64,000 nucleotides of DNA, taken from NCBI RefSeq assembly GCF_900172365.1, contig NZ_FWFJ01000001.1, positions 1 to 64,000 on the forward strand, written 5' to 3'. The position numbers and the translations under genes are program-made. The notes under the pieces were generated by a model. That model made no database searches. It was not told the DNA's origin and saw nothing but the letters and a program-made list of their open reading frames with translations. The number at the start of each line of letters is the position of its first letter. The stretch's first letter is position 1. Positions 16,653-25,732 of the stretch are shown here, one piece after another. Source of the stretch: Roseovarius gaetbuli (GTDB taxonomy: Bacteria > Pseudomonadota > Alphaproteobacteria > Rhodobacterales > Rhodobacteraceae).

Positions 16653-17228
16653 TCAGGCGAGAATTTCGCGCACCTGTTGCAGGATCGGTGCCACCGCCGG
16701 GCTTTGTGGGCTGGTGCGGGTGATGACCAATAGGCCGACCATCATCCCCAGCAACACCTTGGCGGTATCGTCTGGTCGCAGACCGGGGGCAAGCCCGCCC
16801 TGTTTATCGGCCCGCTGCAGGCACTCTCGGAAGAAGCATTCGACCTGCCCAATGCTGGCCTCGACCAGAGCGGCGATCTCGGGGTCGTGGGGGGCAACCT
16901 CAAGCGTCGAGTTGACCATAAGGCAGCCGCCCGGCAGGTCTTCATTGCCGGTCTCAATTGCGCTAAAGGCGGCAAGGATCGCGGCCTTTGGATCGTTCAT
17001 GTCGCGCAGCTGGTTGAGAAAGGCGACACGATAGACGGTATCGTAATGCTCAAGCGTGCTGATATAAAGGCTGCGTTTGTCCTTGAACCCGGCATAAAGG
17101 CTGCCTCGATTAAGGCCGGTCGCCTTGACCAGATCGGCCATCGAGGTGCCCTGATAGCCATGCTCCCAAAAGGCGCGCATGGCCGCATCAAGAACGTCGG
17201 CATCCTGATATGTTTTTTCCCAGGGCAT
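16653..17228 (-). CDS. TetR/AcrR-family transcriptional repressor
   Basis: A 191-residue regulator. The N-terminal helix-turn-helix spans about residues 10-55 (AAMRAFWEHGYQGTSMADLV, then KATGLNRGSLYAGFKDKRSLY), and the C-terminal half is a ligand-binding TetR_C-type domain. The class with this N-terminal pattern often controls efflux or detoxification genes and binds TAGACC-type palindromes. It lies on the same strand as, and downstream of, the sterol-desaturase gene group but 290 bases away, so it is likely transcribed alone. The target genes are unknown. Confidence 0.85.
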   Translation of the reverse strand: MPWEKTYQDADVLDAAMRAFWEHGYQGTSMADLVKATGLNRGSLYAGFKDKRSLYISTLEHYDTVYRVAFLNQLRDMNDPKAAILAAFSAIETGNEDLPGGCLMVNSTLEVAPHDPEIAALVEASIGQVECFFRECLQRADKQGGLAPGLRPDDTAKVLLGMMVGLLVITRTSPQSPAVAPILQQVREILA

Positions 17229-17448
17229 TCAGGGCGTCCGTATCATGATGAAGTCAGGCAACCGATACGCGGGCCGCAGGCGCGCGGTGGTTGCGGGTGA
17301 ACTTCCCCGGCACCCTGCAAAAGGGTGAGTAATGGGCCCTTCCACAAGGCGCCGGGTGTTCGTGGCGCGCCGGTGCTTGGAACCGGCGAACGCGTGATGG
17401 TCTTTCGTGAGTGGCAGCATAATATGCGCCTTTTCATATTGGTTCATT

Positions 17449-17464
17449 TAGAACGATTGGTCAA
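17449..17464. promoter_or_regulatory. Possible TetR-type operator
   Basis: TAGAACGATTGGTCAA is an imperfect 16-base palindrome (5 of 8 positions pair) resembling TAGACC-GGTCTA operators of NemR-like TetR proteins. It lies 220 bases upstream of the TetR gene start and 56 bases from the neighbouring desaturase stop. Weak support. Confidence 0.25.
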
Positions 17465-17519
17465 ATAACATATCTGTGCACGCCATGTGATAGGGGGGGG
17501 GCAATCTTAGGGAGAAGAC

Positions 17520-18467
17520 TTACTTTCGTTTCATGTTAGGGCGGAGTCCGGGACTGCCTGCCGATTCGGGATGATCAGAGATATAGCGCGCTTTTATGTC
17601 AAATGAAGTGCCCTTGCTTCCATCATGACTCCAGCCAGGGGGCATCACGCAATAGTTGAGCCGCTCGCGCCATGTCAGGCCGGGTTGCGTGACATCGCGG
17701 AAAATACCGACCCATTCGTGAAAGGCCACGCGGAGCGGGTTGAAGGTGCCAAGGTTATGGACAAGGCCGTAATCGACCTTTTCGCTGTCCAGCTCGGGCA
17801 CGAAGGTACCGAATAGCTTGTCCCAGACGATGAACACCCCGGCATAATTGCAATCCAGATAACGCGGGTTGCGGCCATGGTGCACCCGGTGATGGCTTGG
17901 CGTGTTCATCACCGCCTCGAACCAGCGGGGCAGGCGGGTGATCGCTTCGGTGTGAATCCAGAACTGATAGATCAGGTTGAGACCGCCGACGAACAACACC
18001 ATCCCCGGATGAAACCCCAACAGGATAAGCGGCGCGCGCATCACCATCATGAAGGTGAATGTGCCGGTCCATGTCTGGCGCAATGCGGTGGTGAGGTTGT
18101 AGTGCTGGCTTGAGTGGTGGTTCACATGGCTGGCCCAGACCCAACGAATGCGGTGACCAAAGCGATGCACCCAGTAATAGCGCAGATCATCCAGCACGAA
18201 ACAAAGCGCAATCACCCACGCCGAGGTGCCAAGATCAAGCGGCGTGATCGCCCAGAGCACCATGAAAAACCCATAGGCGACAAAGCCAAGCACGATCCCG
18301 CTGGCGACATTGCCCGCCCCCATCAAAAGCGAGGTCAGCGCATCGCGCGTCTCATAGCGCCCGCCGCGTCCCTTGATCACGATCCAGAGAAGCTCTGCCA
18401 GAATGGCGGCGACGAAAAACGGCACCGCCCAATTCACCACATCGGGGAAAGTGATCATATCGCTCAT
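17520..18467 (-). CDS. Sterol desaturase/fatty acid hydroxylase family membrane protein
   Basis: A 315-residue integral membrane di-iron protein. The histidine clusters are HRFGH, HVNHHSSQHYN and PSHHRVHHGRN, in the usual order between four or so hydrophobic helices. Such enzymes hydroxylate or desaturate lipids using O2; the bacterial substrates are mostly unknown. The start at 18467 (MSDMITFP) overlaps the stop of the upstream membrane protein as ATGA, so the two are probably co-expressed. The longer frame to 18494 would extend into that gene without a better start signal. Confidence 0.85.
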   Translation of the reverse strand: MSDMITFPDVVNWAVPFFVAAILAELLWIVIKGRGGRYETRDALTSLLMGAGNVASGIVLGFVAYGFFMVLWAITPLDLGTSAWVIALCFVLDDLRYYWVHRFGHRIRWVWASHVNHHSSQHYNLTTALRQTWTGTFTFMMVMRAPLILLGFHPGMVLFVGGLNLIYQFWIHTEAITRLPRWFEAVMNTPSHHRVHHGRNPRYLDCNYAGVFIVWDKLFGTFVPELDSEKVDYGLVHNLGTFNPLRVAFHEWVGIFRDVTQPGLTWRERLNYCVMPPGWSHDGSKGTSFDIKARYISDHPESAGSPGLRPNMKRK

Positions 18468-18856
18468 GCGCTGTCCTTCATGTGGGAGGGCCATTGCGCG
18501 GCCTCGTCCGGGTCAAGCCGCAGGCGGATATGCGGCGCGGTGAAATCGGGCAGGTCGATGCGCAGGCCCTTGGCCGTGCGCCGGATGCGCGCCCCGCCGA
18601 GATAGCGCGCGGTGGTATCGGCGCCCATGGCCCAGACCACGCCCGACCCGGCCTCGGTCTCGATCAGCGCGGCTTGGCCATCATGGCTCAGGATCACGCG
18701 GGTGGGCGGCGCGTCAGGAAACTCGCGCAGCCAGACGGCCGAGGCCCGTGCCGAGCCCTCAAGGCGTGCGGGCCGCGACAGGCCAAGCAGATGCAGGATC
18801 ACGGCAATACCGATGATGCCGCAGACAACCAATGGCAGCAGAACACTCAGGGGCAT
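18464..18856 (-). CDS. Hypothetical single-span membrane protein
   Basis: A 130-residue protein beginning with one strongly hydrophobic segment (MPLSVLLPLVVCGIIGIAVI), followed by a soluble domain of about 105 residues. I recognise no family. GGAAGAG precedes the chosen start at 18856; the frame is open to 18916. It is translationally coupled to the desaturase-like gene and 56 bases downstream of the EamA transporter gene, so all three may form one minus-strand unit. Confidence 0.7.
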   Translation of the reverse strand: MPLSVLLPLVVCGIIGIAVILHLLGLSRPARLEGSARASAVWLREFPDAPPTRVILSHDGQAALIETEAGSGVVWAMGADTTARYLGGARIRRTAKGLRIDLPDFTAPHIRLRLDPDEAAQWPSHMKDSA

Positions 18857-18912
18857 AAGCCACTCTTCCCATCTCTTCCCAGGTGAAAGTAGACAAATCC
18901 GGGCGCGATTTG

Positions 18913-19812
18913 TCAAAGGTCGCGTTGCGTCACTGGCCGCAACCGGCCCTCACGCCAGGCCAAAAGGCCGGCCCCGGATAGGATCACAATCGCCCCGATG
19001 ACCGATATCGCATCAGGCCAGACACCAAAGATCAAACCGTCATAGAGACCCGCAAAAACCAGGGCGGTATAGAAAAAAGGCGCCACAAAGCTTGCATCGG
19101 CGCGTGCCATGGCATTGACGAAACAGGTCTGCGCGAGGGCCATCAGCACGCCGATCCCCGCAAGGGCGGCCCATTGCGGCGCGCTTGGCGCGCTCCAGAC
19201 CCAGATCACCGCAAGCGTCGCGATGCCAAGCCCGATGGCGTTGTTGATCAGCAAGATCTGATAGGGCCCCTCGCGCCCCGACAGGCGTTTGATGAAGATG
19301 AGCTCGCCACCAAGGCAAACCGCCGATCCAAGCGCCAGAAGGACGCCGACCTCGATGGCGCCGGTGCCGGGCCGGGTCAGGATAACGACCCCCAAAAGCG
19401 CGATTGCAGCTGCTTTCCAACGGGTCGGGCCGACCCGCTCACCCAAAAGCGGGATTGCCAGCATCATGCCAAAGACCGGGTTGAGAAAGCTTATCGCGGT
19501 GGCATCCGAGAGCGGGATAAAGGCGGCAGCGGCAAACATGAGCGTCACCCCGCCCCAGCCAAGGCCCGAGCGTTTGGCATGCAATCCCAGATCGGGCCGT
19601 GTCCAGCGGGGGCGCATTATGGCCGTGACCGCGGATATCGCCAGAAGTGCGAATAAAAACCGCCCATGACTGATCTGAAGCGCATGCATCGGAGCCCCAA
19701 GCGCGCCGGTGCCAAGCGCCTTGGCCAAAAGCGTTGTGCCGGCCGCAAGCGCCGCCGCCAAAAGCGTCAGCAGGGCGGCGAAGGCCGGATTTTGAGCGCG
19801 CGGAGTAAACAT
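18913..19812 (-). CDS. EamA/DMT-family transporter
   Basis: A 299-residue inner-membrane protein with ten predicted hydrophobic segments in two EamA repeats. The first repeat ends near AIALLGVVILTRPG and the second near GAIVILSGAGLLAWREGR. Proteins of this family export or exchange small metabolites and amino acids; the substrate cannot be given. It is divergent from the MFS transporter gene with about 170 bases between the likely starts. Confidence 0.85.
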   Translation of the reverse strand: MFTPRAQNPAFAALLTLLAAALAAGTTLLAKALGTGALGAPMHALQISHGRFLFALLAISAVTAIMRPRWTRPDLGLHAKRSGLGWGGVTLMFAAAAFIPLSDATAISFLNPVFGMMLAIPLLGERVGPTRWKAAAIALLGVVILTRPGTGAIEVGVLLALGSAVCLGGELIFIKRLSGREGPYQILLINNAIGLGIATLAVIWVWSAPSAPQWAALAGIGVLMALAQTCFVNAMARADASFVAPFFYTALVFAGLYDGLIFGVWPDAISVIGAIVILSGAGLLAWREGRLRPVTQRDL

Positions 19813-19979
19813 TGACAGTCTTTGGCCCGCCCTGCGCGCCCTTGCAAGGGCGAAAACCGGGGCTGGTCCATCACCTTTGCATGCTGCGACAGGTCAAAAA
19901 CGACCCCATGTCGGTGCGGGCAAAACATCGCCACCAGATTTGTGCAAAGCCAAAAGGCAAGACCCCTGAAAGACTGCTC

Positions 19980-21233
19980 ATGCATCAACGCCGTATCCCC
20001 GAATGGCTCCGCCATGCGCCCGCGCCCTCGGTGCGCGGCTTTGCTGTGCTGGCAGGGGCCGAGGCGGTGGCGCGCGGCATCCTGATTTCGGTCTTTCCGC
20101 TTGAGATGTACAACGCCCTGCAGGACGCGGCACTTGTGTCAGAGGTCTACTTTCTGGTCGGTCTGTTGTCGCTTGGCGTCGGCCTGATGGTGCCTTTCAT
20201 CGGCCGCTATATCGCGCGGCGCTGGATTTATGTGACCGGCACGCTGATGTTTGCCAGCGGGGCGCTTTTGGCAATCATCGGCAGTGGCGCGGCGATGATC
20301 GGGGCGCTTGCGCTGATCACTGCGGCGACGGTGACGACCTTTGTCTGTTTCAACGCCTATGTGCTTGATTACATCGTCAAGGCCGATCTCGGGCGCTGCG
20401 AAACCTCGCGGATGTTTTATAGCGCGCTTGGGTGGACCATCGGGCCGTTTCTGGGCGTCGTCCTGTTGGGCTGGTGGCGGCCCTTGCCGTTTTTGATTGC
20501 CGCCCTGGCCTCGGGGGTGATGCTTGGCGTGTTTCTCTACATGCGTCTTGGCAACGGGCGGCTGATCACCAAAAGCCGACGCCCGCCGCCCAATCCGCTG
20601 GCCTTCCTGCCACGCTTCTTTGCACAACGTCGCCTTGTTGCCGGATGGCTGTTCGCGGTAATCCGGTCAAGCGGCTGGTGGATCTACATTGTCTATCTGC
20701 CGATCTTTGCGGTTGAGCGCGGCCTTGGCGAACACATGGGCGGGATGATGCTGTCGATTTCCAACGGGATGCTGTTCCTGACGCCCTTCATGCTGGCCTG
20801 GATGCAGCGCCGCACCATTCGCCATGCGGTGCGCGCCGGGTTCCTTCTGGCGGGGGGGCTGTTCTTCCTCGGGGCGGCCCTCTCGGGCATGCCTTGGGTG
20901 ACGGTCTGTGCGCTTGCCTCGGCCTCGTTCTTTTTGATCCTGCTCGATGTCTCGGGCGGCTTGCCGTTTCTGCTTGCGGTCAAACCCTCGGAGCGCACTG
21001 AGATGTCGGCGATCTATGCCAGTTACCGCGATGTTTCGGGCATTCTCACGCCGGGGATATCCTGGCTGGTGCTCCTGGTCGTGCCGATGCCGGGGATTTT
21101 CGCGGCGGGCGGGCTGGCGCTTTTGGGGGCCTGGGGGCTGGCGCGCAATCTGCATCCGCGTCTGGGGCGCGCACGGCTGACGATCGAGCCGGCGACCGGC
21201 GAGCAGGGGCACATCTCGGGCCTCGCGCACTAA
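19980..21233 (+). CDS. Major facilitator superfamily transporter
   Basis: A 417-residue protein with about twelve hydrophobic segments and a cytoplasmic loop rich in basic residues and prolines between the halves (TKSRRPPPNP). No signature identifies the substrate. The start is uncertain: the frame is open to 19812, and both 19980 (MHQRRIPEW) and 19908 (MSVRAKH) are possible. The former is chosen because it puts a short basic N-terminus before the first helix, as is usual in the family. Confidence 0.8.
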   Translation: MHQRRIPEWLRHAPAPSVRGFAVLAGAEAVARGILISVFPLEMYNALQDAALVSEVYFLVGLLSLGVGLMVPFIGRYIARRWIYVTGTLMFASGALLAIIGSGAAMIGALALITAATVTTFVCFNAYVLDYIVKADLGRCETSRMFYSALGWTIGPFLGVVLLGWWRPLPFLIAALASGVMLGVFLYMRLGNGRLITKSRRPPPNPLAFLPRFFAQRRLVAGWLFAVIRSSGWWIYIVYLPIFAVERGLGEHMGGMMLSISNGMLFLTPFMLAWMQRRTIRHAVRAGFLLAGGLFFLGAALSGMPWVTVCALASASFFLILLDVSGGLPFLLAVKPSERTEMSAIYASYRDVSGILTPGISWLVLLVVPMPGIFAAGGLALLGAWGLARNLHPRLGRARLTIEPATGEQGHISGLAH

Positions 21234-21464
21234 GATTTTGCTTTGCACAGCCCCAGAAACCCGCTAAGCGCGTGTCCATGATCAAAAGCGCCACATATAG
21301 CCCGACCCGACGCCGACGCTCTTGCGCCTGAGCGTCCCGCACGTTTGATCCCTTGGCACTCTTGCTGTGCCTGACCTTACCGAACACTCCCAGAAACTCT
21401 CAAATCATTGACTTGGCCCCGGTGTTGCGGCACTCAAAGGGCTTCTTGTACAAGGAAAGCTGAC

Positions 21465-22640
21465 ATGATCCCGTCCGTTCTGCCCACCTATAACCGTGCG
21501 CCTCTGACCTTTGTCAAAGGCGAAGGCAGCTGGCTTATCGAGGCCGACGGGCGACGTTTTCTTGATCTCGGGGCCGGGATCGCGGTCAATGCCTTGGGTC
21601 ATGCGCATCCCGATCTTGTCGCGGCCCTGACCGAGCAGGCCGGTGCGCTCTGGCACACCTCGAACCTTTACCATATCCCCAAGCAACAGGAACTGGCCGA
21701 TAAACTAGTGGCGAATACCTTTGCCGATACGGTGTTCTTTACCAATTCCGGCACTGAATCCTGCGAGCTGGCGATCAAGATGGCGCGCAAGCACTTCTAT
21801 GACGCGGGCCAACCCGAGCGCACCGATATCATCACCTTCGAGGGCTCGTTTCATGGCCGTTCTTCGGCGGGCATTGCGGCGGCCGGCTCTGAAAAGATGA
21901 CCAAGGGCTTTGGCCCGCTTTTGCCCGGTTTCAAACATCTCGGCTGGGGCGATCATAATGCGCTTGATGCGGCGATTGACGACAAAACCGCCGCGATCCT
22001 GATCGAACCGGTGCAGGGCGAAGGCGGCATTCGCCCGCTGCCCGATCAATGCCTCAAGGGGCTGCGGGCGCTCTGTGACGAAAAAGGCATCCTGCTGATC
22101 CTCGACGAGGTGCAATGCGGCGTCGGGCGCACCGGGCGGCTGTTCGCGCATGAATGGGCGGGAGTAGCCCCCGATATCATGATGGTCGCCAAGGGCATCG
22201 GCGGCGGCTTTCCCCTCGGGGCGGTTCTGGCGACCGAGGCTGCGGCCTCTGGCATGACGGCAGGCACCCATGGCTCGACCTATGGCGGCAATCCCCTTGG
22301 ATGCGCCGTGGGCTGCGCGGTGATGGATATCGTGACCGACCCCGCGTTCCTGGCCGAGGTGAACCGCAAGGCGGGCTTGATGCGCCAAAAGCTGGAAGGC
22401 CTCGTTGCCGCCCATCCGGCGGTGTTCGAGGCGGTGCGCGGCACTGGCCTGATGCTTGGCCTGAAGTGCAAGGCGTCCAATATTGACGTGGTCAATGCTG
22501 GCTACGGCGCGCTTGTCGTCACCGTGCCCGCCGCCGACAACGTGGTGCGCCTTTTGCCGCCTCTCACCCTCACCGACGACGACATCGCCGAGGCGATGAG
22601 CCGCCTTGAGCAGGCCGCACGCGCGGTTGAGGTCGCCTGA
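21465..22640 (+). CDS. argD: Acetylornithine aminotransferase
   Basis: A 391-residue class III PLP aminotransferase of arginine synthesis, converting N-acetylglutamate semialdehyde to N-acetylornithine. It has [17 protein letters not shown] for PLP phosphate binding, [14 protein letters not shown], and the Schiff-base lysine in [13 protein letters not shown]. The start at 21465 follows AAGGAAA; the frame extends to 21408 without a better site. The gene is followed by argF 79 bases downstream, and the pair is a normal operon in this group, although a repeat and a hairpin lie between them. Confidence 0.93.
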   Translation: MIPSVLPTYNRAPLTFVKGEGSWLIEADGRRFLDLGAGIAVNALGHAHPDLVAALTEQAGALWHTSNLYHIPKQQELADKLVANTFADTVFFTNSGTESCELAIKMARKHFYDAGQPERTDIITFEGSFHGRSSAGIAAAGSEKMTKGFGPLLPGFKHLGWGDHNALDAAIDDKTAAILIEPVQGEGGIRPLPDQCLKGLRALCDEKGILLILDEVQCGVGRTGRLFAHEWAGVAPDIMMVAKGIGGGFPLGAVLATEAAASGMTAGTHGSTYGGNPLGCAVGCAVMDIVTDPAFLAEVNRKAGLMRQKLEGLVAAHPAVFEAVRGTGLMLGLKCKASNIDVVNAGYGALVVTVPAADNVVRLLPPLTLTDDDIAEAMSRLEQAARAVEVA

Positions 22641-22641
22641 T

Positions 22642-22665
22642 CTTTCACCGTTCCCGAAATACTCC
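22642..22665 (-). repeat. Post-stop 24-nt intergenic repeat, copy 1
   Basis: On the minus strand it reads GGAGTATTT, CGGGAACG, GTGAAAG. It starts one base after the argD stop. Copies 2 (25173-25195) and 3 (29048-29070) share the frame GAGTATTT-x-GGAA-x-GATGAAAG with only a few changes. Confidence 0.7.
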
Positions 22666-22670
22666 GGGGG

Positions 22671-22690
22671 TGTGGGGGCTGGCCCCCACA
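22671..22690. repeat. Perfect GC-rich hairpin in the argD-argF spacer
   Basis: TGTGGGGGC and GCCCCCACA form a 9-bp stem with a TG loop. No T-run follows, so it is not a classical terminator. It may attenuate or stabilise the argDF message. GC hairpins directly beside the post-stop repeat are a combination I recall from roseobacter genomes. Confidence 0.6.
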
Positions 22691-22719
22691 TGCCTCACCT
22701 GACAAAAAGCGATACCACC

Positions 22720-23646
22720 ATGCAGCATTTCCTCGATATCCACAAAACCCCTGCCGACCACTTGCGCGCCATCATCGATCAGGCCCGCGATATGAAGGTC
22801 GCACGCGCCGGGCGTCCGCGCGGCATGCCCGACGATGATCAACCGCTCGCCGGGCGCATGGTCGCGCTGATCTTTGAAAAGCCCTCGACCCGCACAAGGG
22901 TCAGCTTTGACGTGGGCGTGCGCCAGATGGGCGGCCAGACAATGGTGCTTTCGGGGGCCGATATGCAACTTGGCCACGGCGAAACCATCGCCGACACGGC
23001 GCGCGTTCTGTCGCGCTACGTGGATCTGATCATGATCCGCACCTTTGACGAAAGCGTTCTTCTGGAAATGGCCGAATATGCCGATGTGCCGGTGATCAAC
23101 GGCCTCACGGACCGCACCCACCCCTGTCAGATCATGGCCGATATTCTCACATTTGAGGAACACCGTGGCCCGATCAAGGGCAAGAAGGTGGTCTGGTCAG
23201 GAGACGGCAACAATGTCTGCGCGTCGCTTTTGCATGCGGCGGGTCAGTTCGGCTTTGACCTGACCTTCACCGGCCCGATGCAGCTTGACCCCGAGGGCGA
23301 ATTCATCGGCCTCGCGCGCAAGGCTGGCAGCACCATCACCATCGAGCGTGACCCCCACAAGGCGGCCGAGGGCGCTGATCTTGTGGTGACCGATACCTGG
23401 GTGAGCATGCATGACAGCCAATCCACCAAGGAACGTCGTCACAACATGCTGCGCTCCTATCAGGTGAACGACAAGCTGATGGAAGTCGCCAAGCCCGATG
23501 CTCTTTTCATGCACTGCCTTCCTGCGCACCGAGAGGAAGAGGTGACATCGGCGGTGATGGACGGCCCGCATTCCGTGGTCTTTGACGAGGCCGAGAACCG
23601 TCTTCACGCTCAAAAGGCGGTTATGCGCTGGTGTCTTGGCGTCTGA
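22720..23646 (+). CDS. argF: Ornithine carbamoyltransferase
   Basis: A 308-residue transcarbamylase making citrulline from ornithine and carbamoyl phosphate. The carbamoyl-phosphate loop is [14 protein letters not shown], followed by [11 protein letters not shown] and the ornithine-loop [11 protein letters not shown]. The start at 22720 ([11 protein letters not shown]) gives the standard length; earlier in-frame starts would run through the hairpin and into argD. Together with argD it covers two steps of arginine synthesis. Confidence 0.93.
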   Translation: MQHFLDIHKTPADHLRAIIDQARDMKVARAGRPRGMPDDDQPLAGRMVALIFEKPSTRTRVSFDVGVRQMGGQTMVLSGADMQLGHGETIADTARVLSRYVDLIMIRTFDESVLLEMAEYADVPVINGLTDRTHPCQIMADILTFEEHRGPIKGKKVVWSGDGNNVCASLLHAAGQFGFDLTFTGPMQLDPEGEFIGLARKAGSTITIERDPHKAAEGADLVVTDTWVSMHDSQSTKERRHNMLRSYQVNDKLMEVAKPDALFMHCLPAHREEEVTSAVMDGPHSVVFDEAENRLHAQKAVMRWCLGV

Positions 23647-23665
23647 GACGCTGCCCCCATCGGGA

Positions 23666-23692
23666 CCCAGAATTTTCGCCGAAAATTCTGGG
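23666..23692. terminator. Perfect 12-bp palindrome after argF
   Basis: CCCAGAATTTTC (23666-23677) and its exact complement (23681-23692) are separated by GCC, 19 bases after the argF stop. The stem is strong but lacks a downstream T-run, so it may be a terminator of a non-canonical type or a dispersed repeat. Confidence 0.5.
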
Positions 23693-23765
23693 GACTGGCC
23701 GCGCTTGCAATTCTGGCACCAAGGCGTAGCGTAAAGCTCTAAGGTTAGCGCGGCAGGGGTGAGGC

Positions 23766-25166
23766 ATGTCACAAGCACAGATCGGGGTTTACGGTCTTGG
23801 GACGATGGGCAGCGCCCTGGCGCTGAACATGGCCGAGCACGGGTTTGACGTGGCGGTCACCAACCGCGAATCCGATTGGATTGCGGCCTTTTTGGCTGAG
23901 GCGGGGGATTTGGCGGAGCGCCTGCACCCGCATGACAGGCTTGAAAGCTTCGTGTGCGGGCTCAAGACCCCGCGTGTCATCCTGTTCATGATCCCCTCCG
24001 GGGCGCCGATGGATGCAATGATCAAGGCAATAACCCCGCTCCTATCGCCGGGTGACACGGTGATTGACGGCGGGAATGCAAATTTCCACGATACCCGCCG
24101 ACGCGCCGCCGAGCTTGGCGCGCGGGATCTGCATTTTGTTGGTCTCGGGGTCTCGGGGGGCGAACTTGGCGCGCGGACCGGCCCGTCGATGATGATGGGG
24201 GGATCCGATCATAGCTGGCAACAGTTGGGCCCGATCCTGCGGGAGATTGCCGCGCACTACGAGGGCGTGCCCTGCGTGGCGCATCTGGGGCCTGATGGGG
24301 CGGGGCATTTTGTAAAAACCGTCCACAACGGCATTGAATACGCCGATATGCAGGTGATCGCCGAGATTTACAGCCTGTTGCGCAATGGCGCCGCGATGCC
24401 CCCCAATGAGATCGGTGCGCTCTTCACCGCCTGGGACAGGGGGCCGTTGAAATCCTATCTGGTGGAAATCACCGGCAGGTTGCTTGGCTACACTGACCCT
24501 GAGACCGGGCACCCGATGGTCGATGTGATCAAGGATGCCGCCGGGCAAAAGGGCACCGGGCGCTGGACCGTCATCGAGGCGCTGCGGATGGGGCAATCGG
24601 CCAGCATGATCGAGGCCGCAGTGGGCGCGCGCGGCTGGTCTTCGGAAAAGGATACCCGGCAAACGGCTGAGAGTATCCTGGGCGGTTCCTTGGGCGCGTT
24701 TGATGGCACGCCCGATGTGCTTGCCGAGGCTTTCATGGCCGCGCGTATCCTGTGTTACGCGCAGGGATTTCGTATTCTGGCGGCGGCATCCGAGGAATAT
24801 GACTGGGCTCTCGATTTTGCCGAAATCGCCCGGATCTGGCGGGCGGGTTGTATCATACGCTCGGCGTTACTGGATGATATCGCAGGCGCCTTTGGCGCTG
24901 ATCCGCCGCATGGCCAGTTGATCCTTGCACCAGAGTTCGCCCAGACCCTTGCGCGCACCCTTCCGGCCCTGCGCCAAGTGGTGTGCAGCGCGGTGCACGG
25001 CGGGCATGCGGTGCCCGCACTTTCGGCGGGGTTGGCGTGGTATGACAGCATGCGCCTGGGCCACGGCAGCGCCAATATCATTCAGGCGCAGCGCGATGTC
25101 TTTGGATATCACGGCTTTGAGAGGCTTGGCCAGGAGGGCAAGCATCACGGCCCGTGGTGGGATTAG
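23766..25166 (+). CDS. gnd: 6-phosphogluconate dehydrogenase (decarboxylating)
   Basis: A 466-residue enzyme of the pentose phosphate pathway, converting 6-phosphogluconate to ribulose 5-phosphate, CO2 and NADPH. The NADP site is GVYGLGTMGSALALNMAEHG. VIDGGNANFHDT, VSGGELGARTGPSMMMGG and the active-site lysine in GHFVKTVHNGIEY are all present. The length equals the long (about 470) Gnd type. It stands alone, with the post-stop repeat a few bases behind its stop codon. Confidence 0.92.
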   Translation: MSQAQIGVYGLGTMGSALALNMAEHGFDVAVTNRESDWIAAFLAEAGDLAERLHPHDRLESFVCGLKTPRVILFMIPSGAPMDAMIKAITPLLSPGDTVIDGGNANFHDTRRRAAELGARDLHFVGLGVSGGELGARTGPSMMMGGSDHSWQQLGPILREIAAHYEGVPCVAHLGPDGAGHFVKTVHNGIEYADMQVIAEIYSLLRNGAAMPPNEIGALFTAWDRGPLKSYLVEITGRLLGYTDPETGHPMVDVIKDAAGQKGTGRWTVIEALRMGQSASMIEAAVGARGWSSEKDTRQTAESILGGSLGAFDGTPDVLAEAFMAARILCYAQGFRILAAASEEYDWALDFAEIARIWRAGCIIRSALLDDIAGAFGADPPHGQLILAPEFAQTLARTLPALRQVVCSAVHGGHAVPALSAGLAWYDSMRLGHGSANIIQAQRDVFGYHGFERLGQEGKHHGPWWD

Positions 25167-25172
25167 GCGCAT

Positions 25173-25195
25173 GAGTATTTAGGGAACGATGAAAG
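25173..25195 (+). repeat. Post-stop 24-nt intergenic repeat, copy 2
   Basis: Begins 7 bases after the gnd stop and reads GAGTATTT, AGGGAACG, ATGAAAG. It touches the end of the convergent thiol-protein gene. Confidence 0.7.
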
Positions 25196-25196
25196 C

Positions 25197-25730
25197 CTAG
25201 TCGCGGCTCAGGTAACGTTCCAGTACGATCAAGGGCATGGCCCCGCGCAGCATCATCTCGCCAAAGACATAAGACGGGGCAAGGTCAAGCCCGAGATCGC
25301 GTGCCAGATCGGCGTGGCTGTCCATATCAAGCAGGGTCACGCGCAGGTCATGGGTTTCGCTCAGGGTGCGAAGCCCTGCCTCGGCCTCGGCGCATTCGAC
25401 ACAGTCCTTGCGGGTGAAAAGCGCGATTTTCTGCTTTGCCTGGCTTGGGCCAAAACCGGGCAGAGCCGCGTCATACAGCCTCTGCGCGGCGCGGGCGAGG
25501 GCGCTGAGATCGGCGGCCATGTCATCGGCGTAGAGGTTGAGGGCGGCGGGTTGGTTCAGGCCACTGGTGCGCGCCATCACAGGTGTCAGAAAATCGGGGT
25601 TCTCAATCAGGGTGTCGCGGATCGCTTCGCCAAGCAAAGAGCGTGATTGCCGAATTGGCGCATCGGCCAGAGCCGTAAAAGGAAACAGCAGCCCCAGAAA
25701 AAGGGCTGCTGGAGGTTTCAGGCTGTACAT
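25197..25730 (-). CDS. Periplasmic thioredoxin-like protein with a CVEC motif
   Basis: A 177-residue secreted protein. A signal peptide (about residues 1-22, ending TALADA) is followed by a helical region. A thioredoxin-like half then begins at KIALFTRKDCVECAEAEAGL, with a CxxC-type pair and a probable cis-proline in DLAPSYVFGE. It lies 2 bases after the DsbA-like gene and ends in the same GEMMLRG pattern that the DsbA-like protein has near its C-terminus (GDQMLRG). It may be a reductant or specificity partner of that protein; the function is not established. Confidence 0.65.
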   Translation of the reverse strand: MYSLKPPAALFLGLLFPFTALADAPIRQSRSLLGEAIRDTLIENPDFLTPVMARTSGLNQPAALNLYADDMAADLSALARAAQRLYDAALPGFGPSQAKQKIALFTRKDCVECAEAEAGLRTLSETHDLRVTLLDMDSHADLARDLGLDLAPSYVFGEMMLRGAMPLIVLERYLSRD

Positions 25731-25732
25731 GG

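Noticed and set aside
17229..17447. Small frames of 64-72 codons upstream of the TetR gene
   Set aside because: Two overlapping frames on the same strand with no ribosome-binding site or domain; likely chance.
17493..17501. Run of nine G as a possible phase-variable tract
   Set aside because: It lies outside genes, behind the sterol-desaturase stop and away from any start or promoter seen here.
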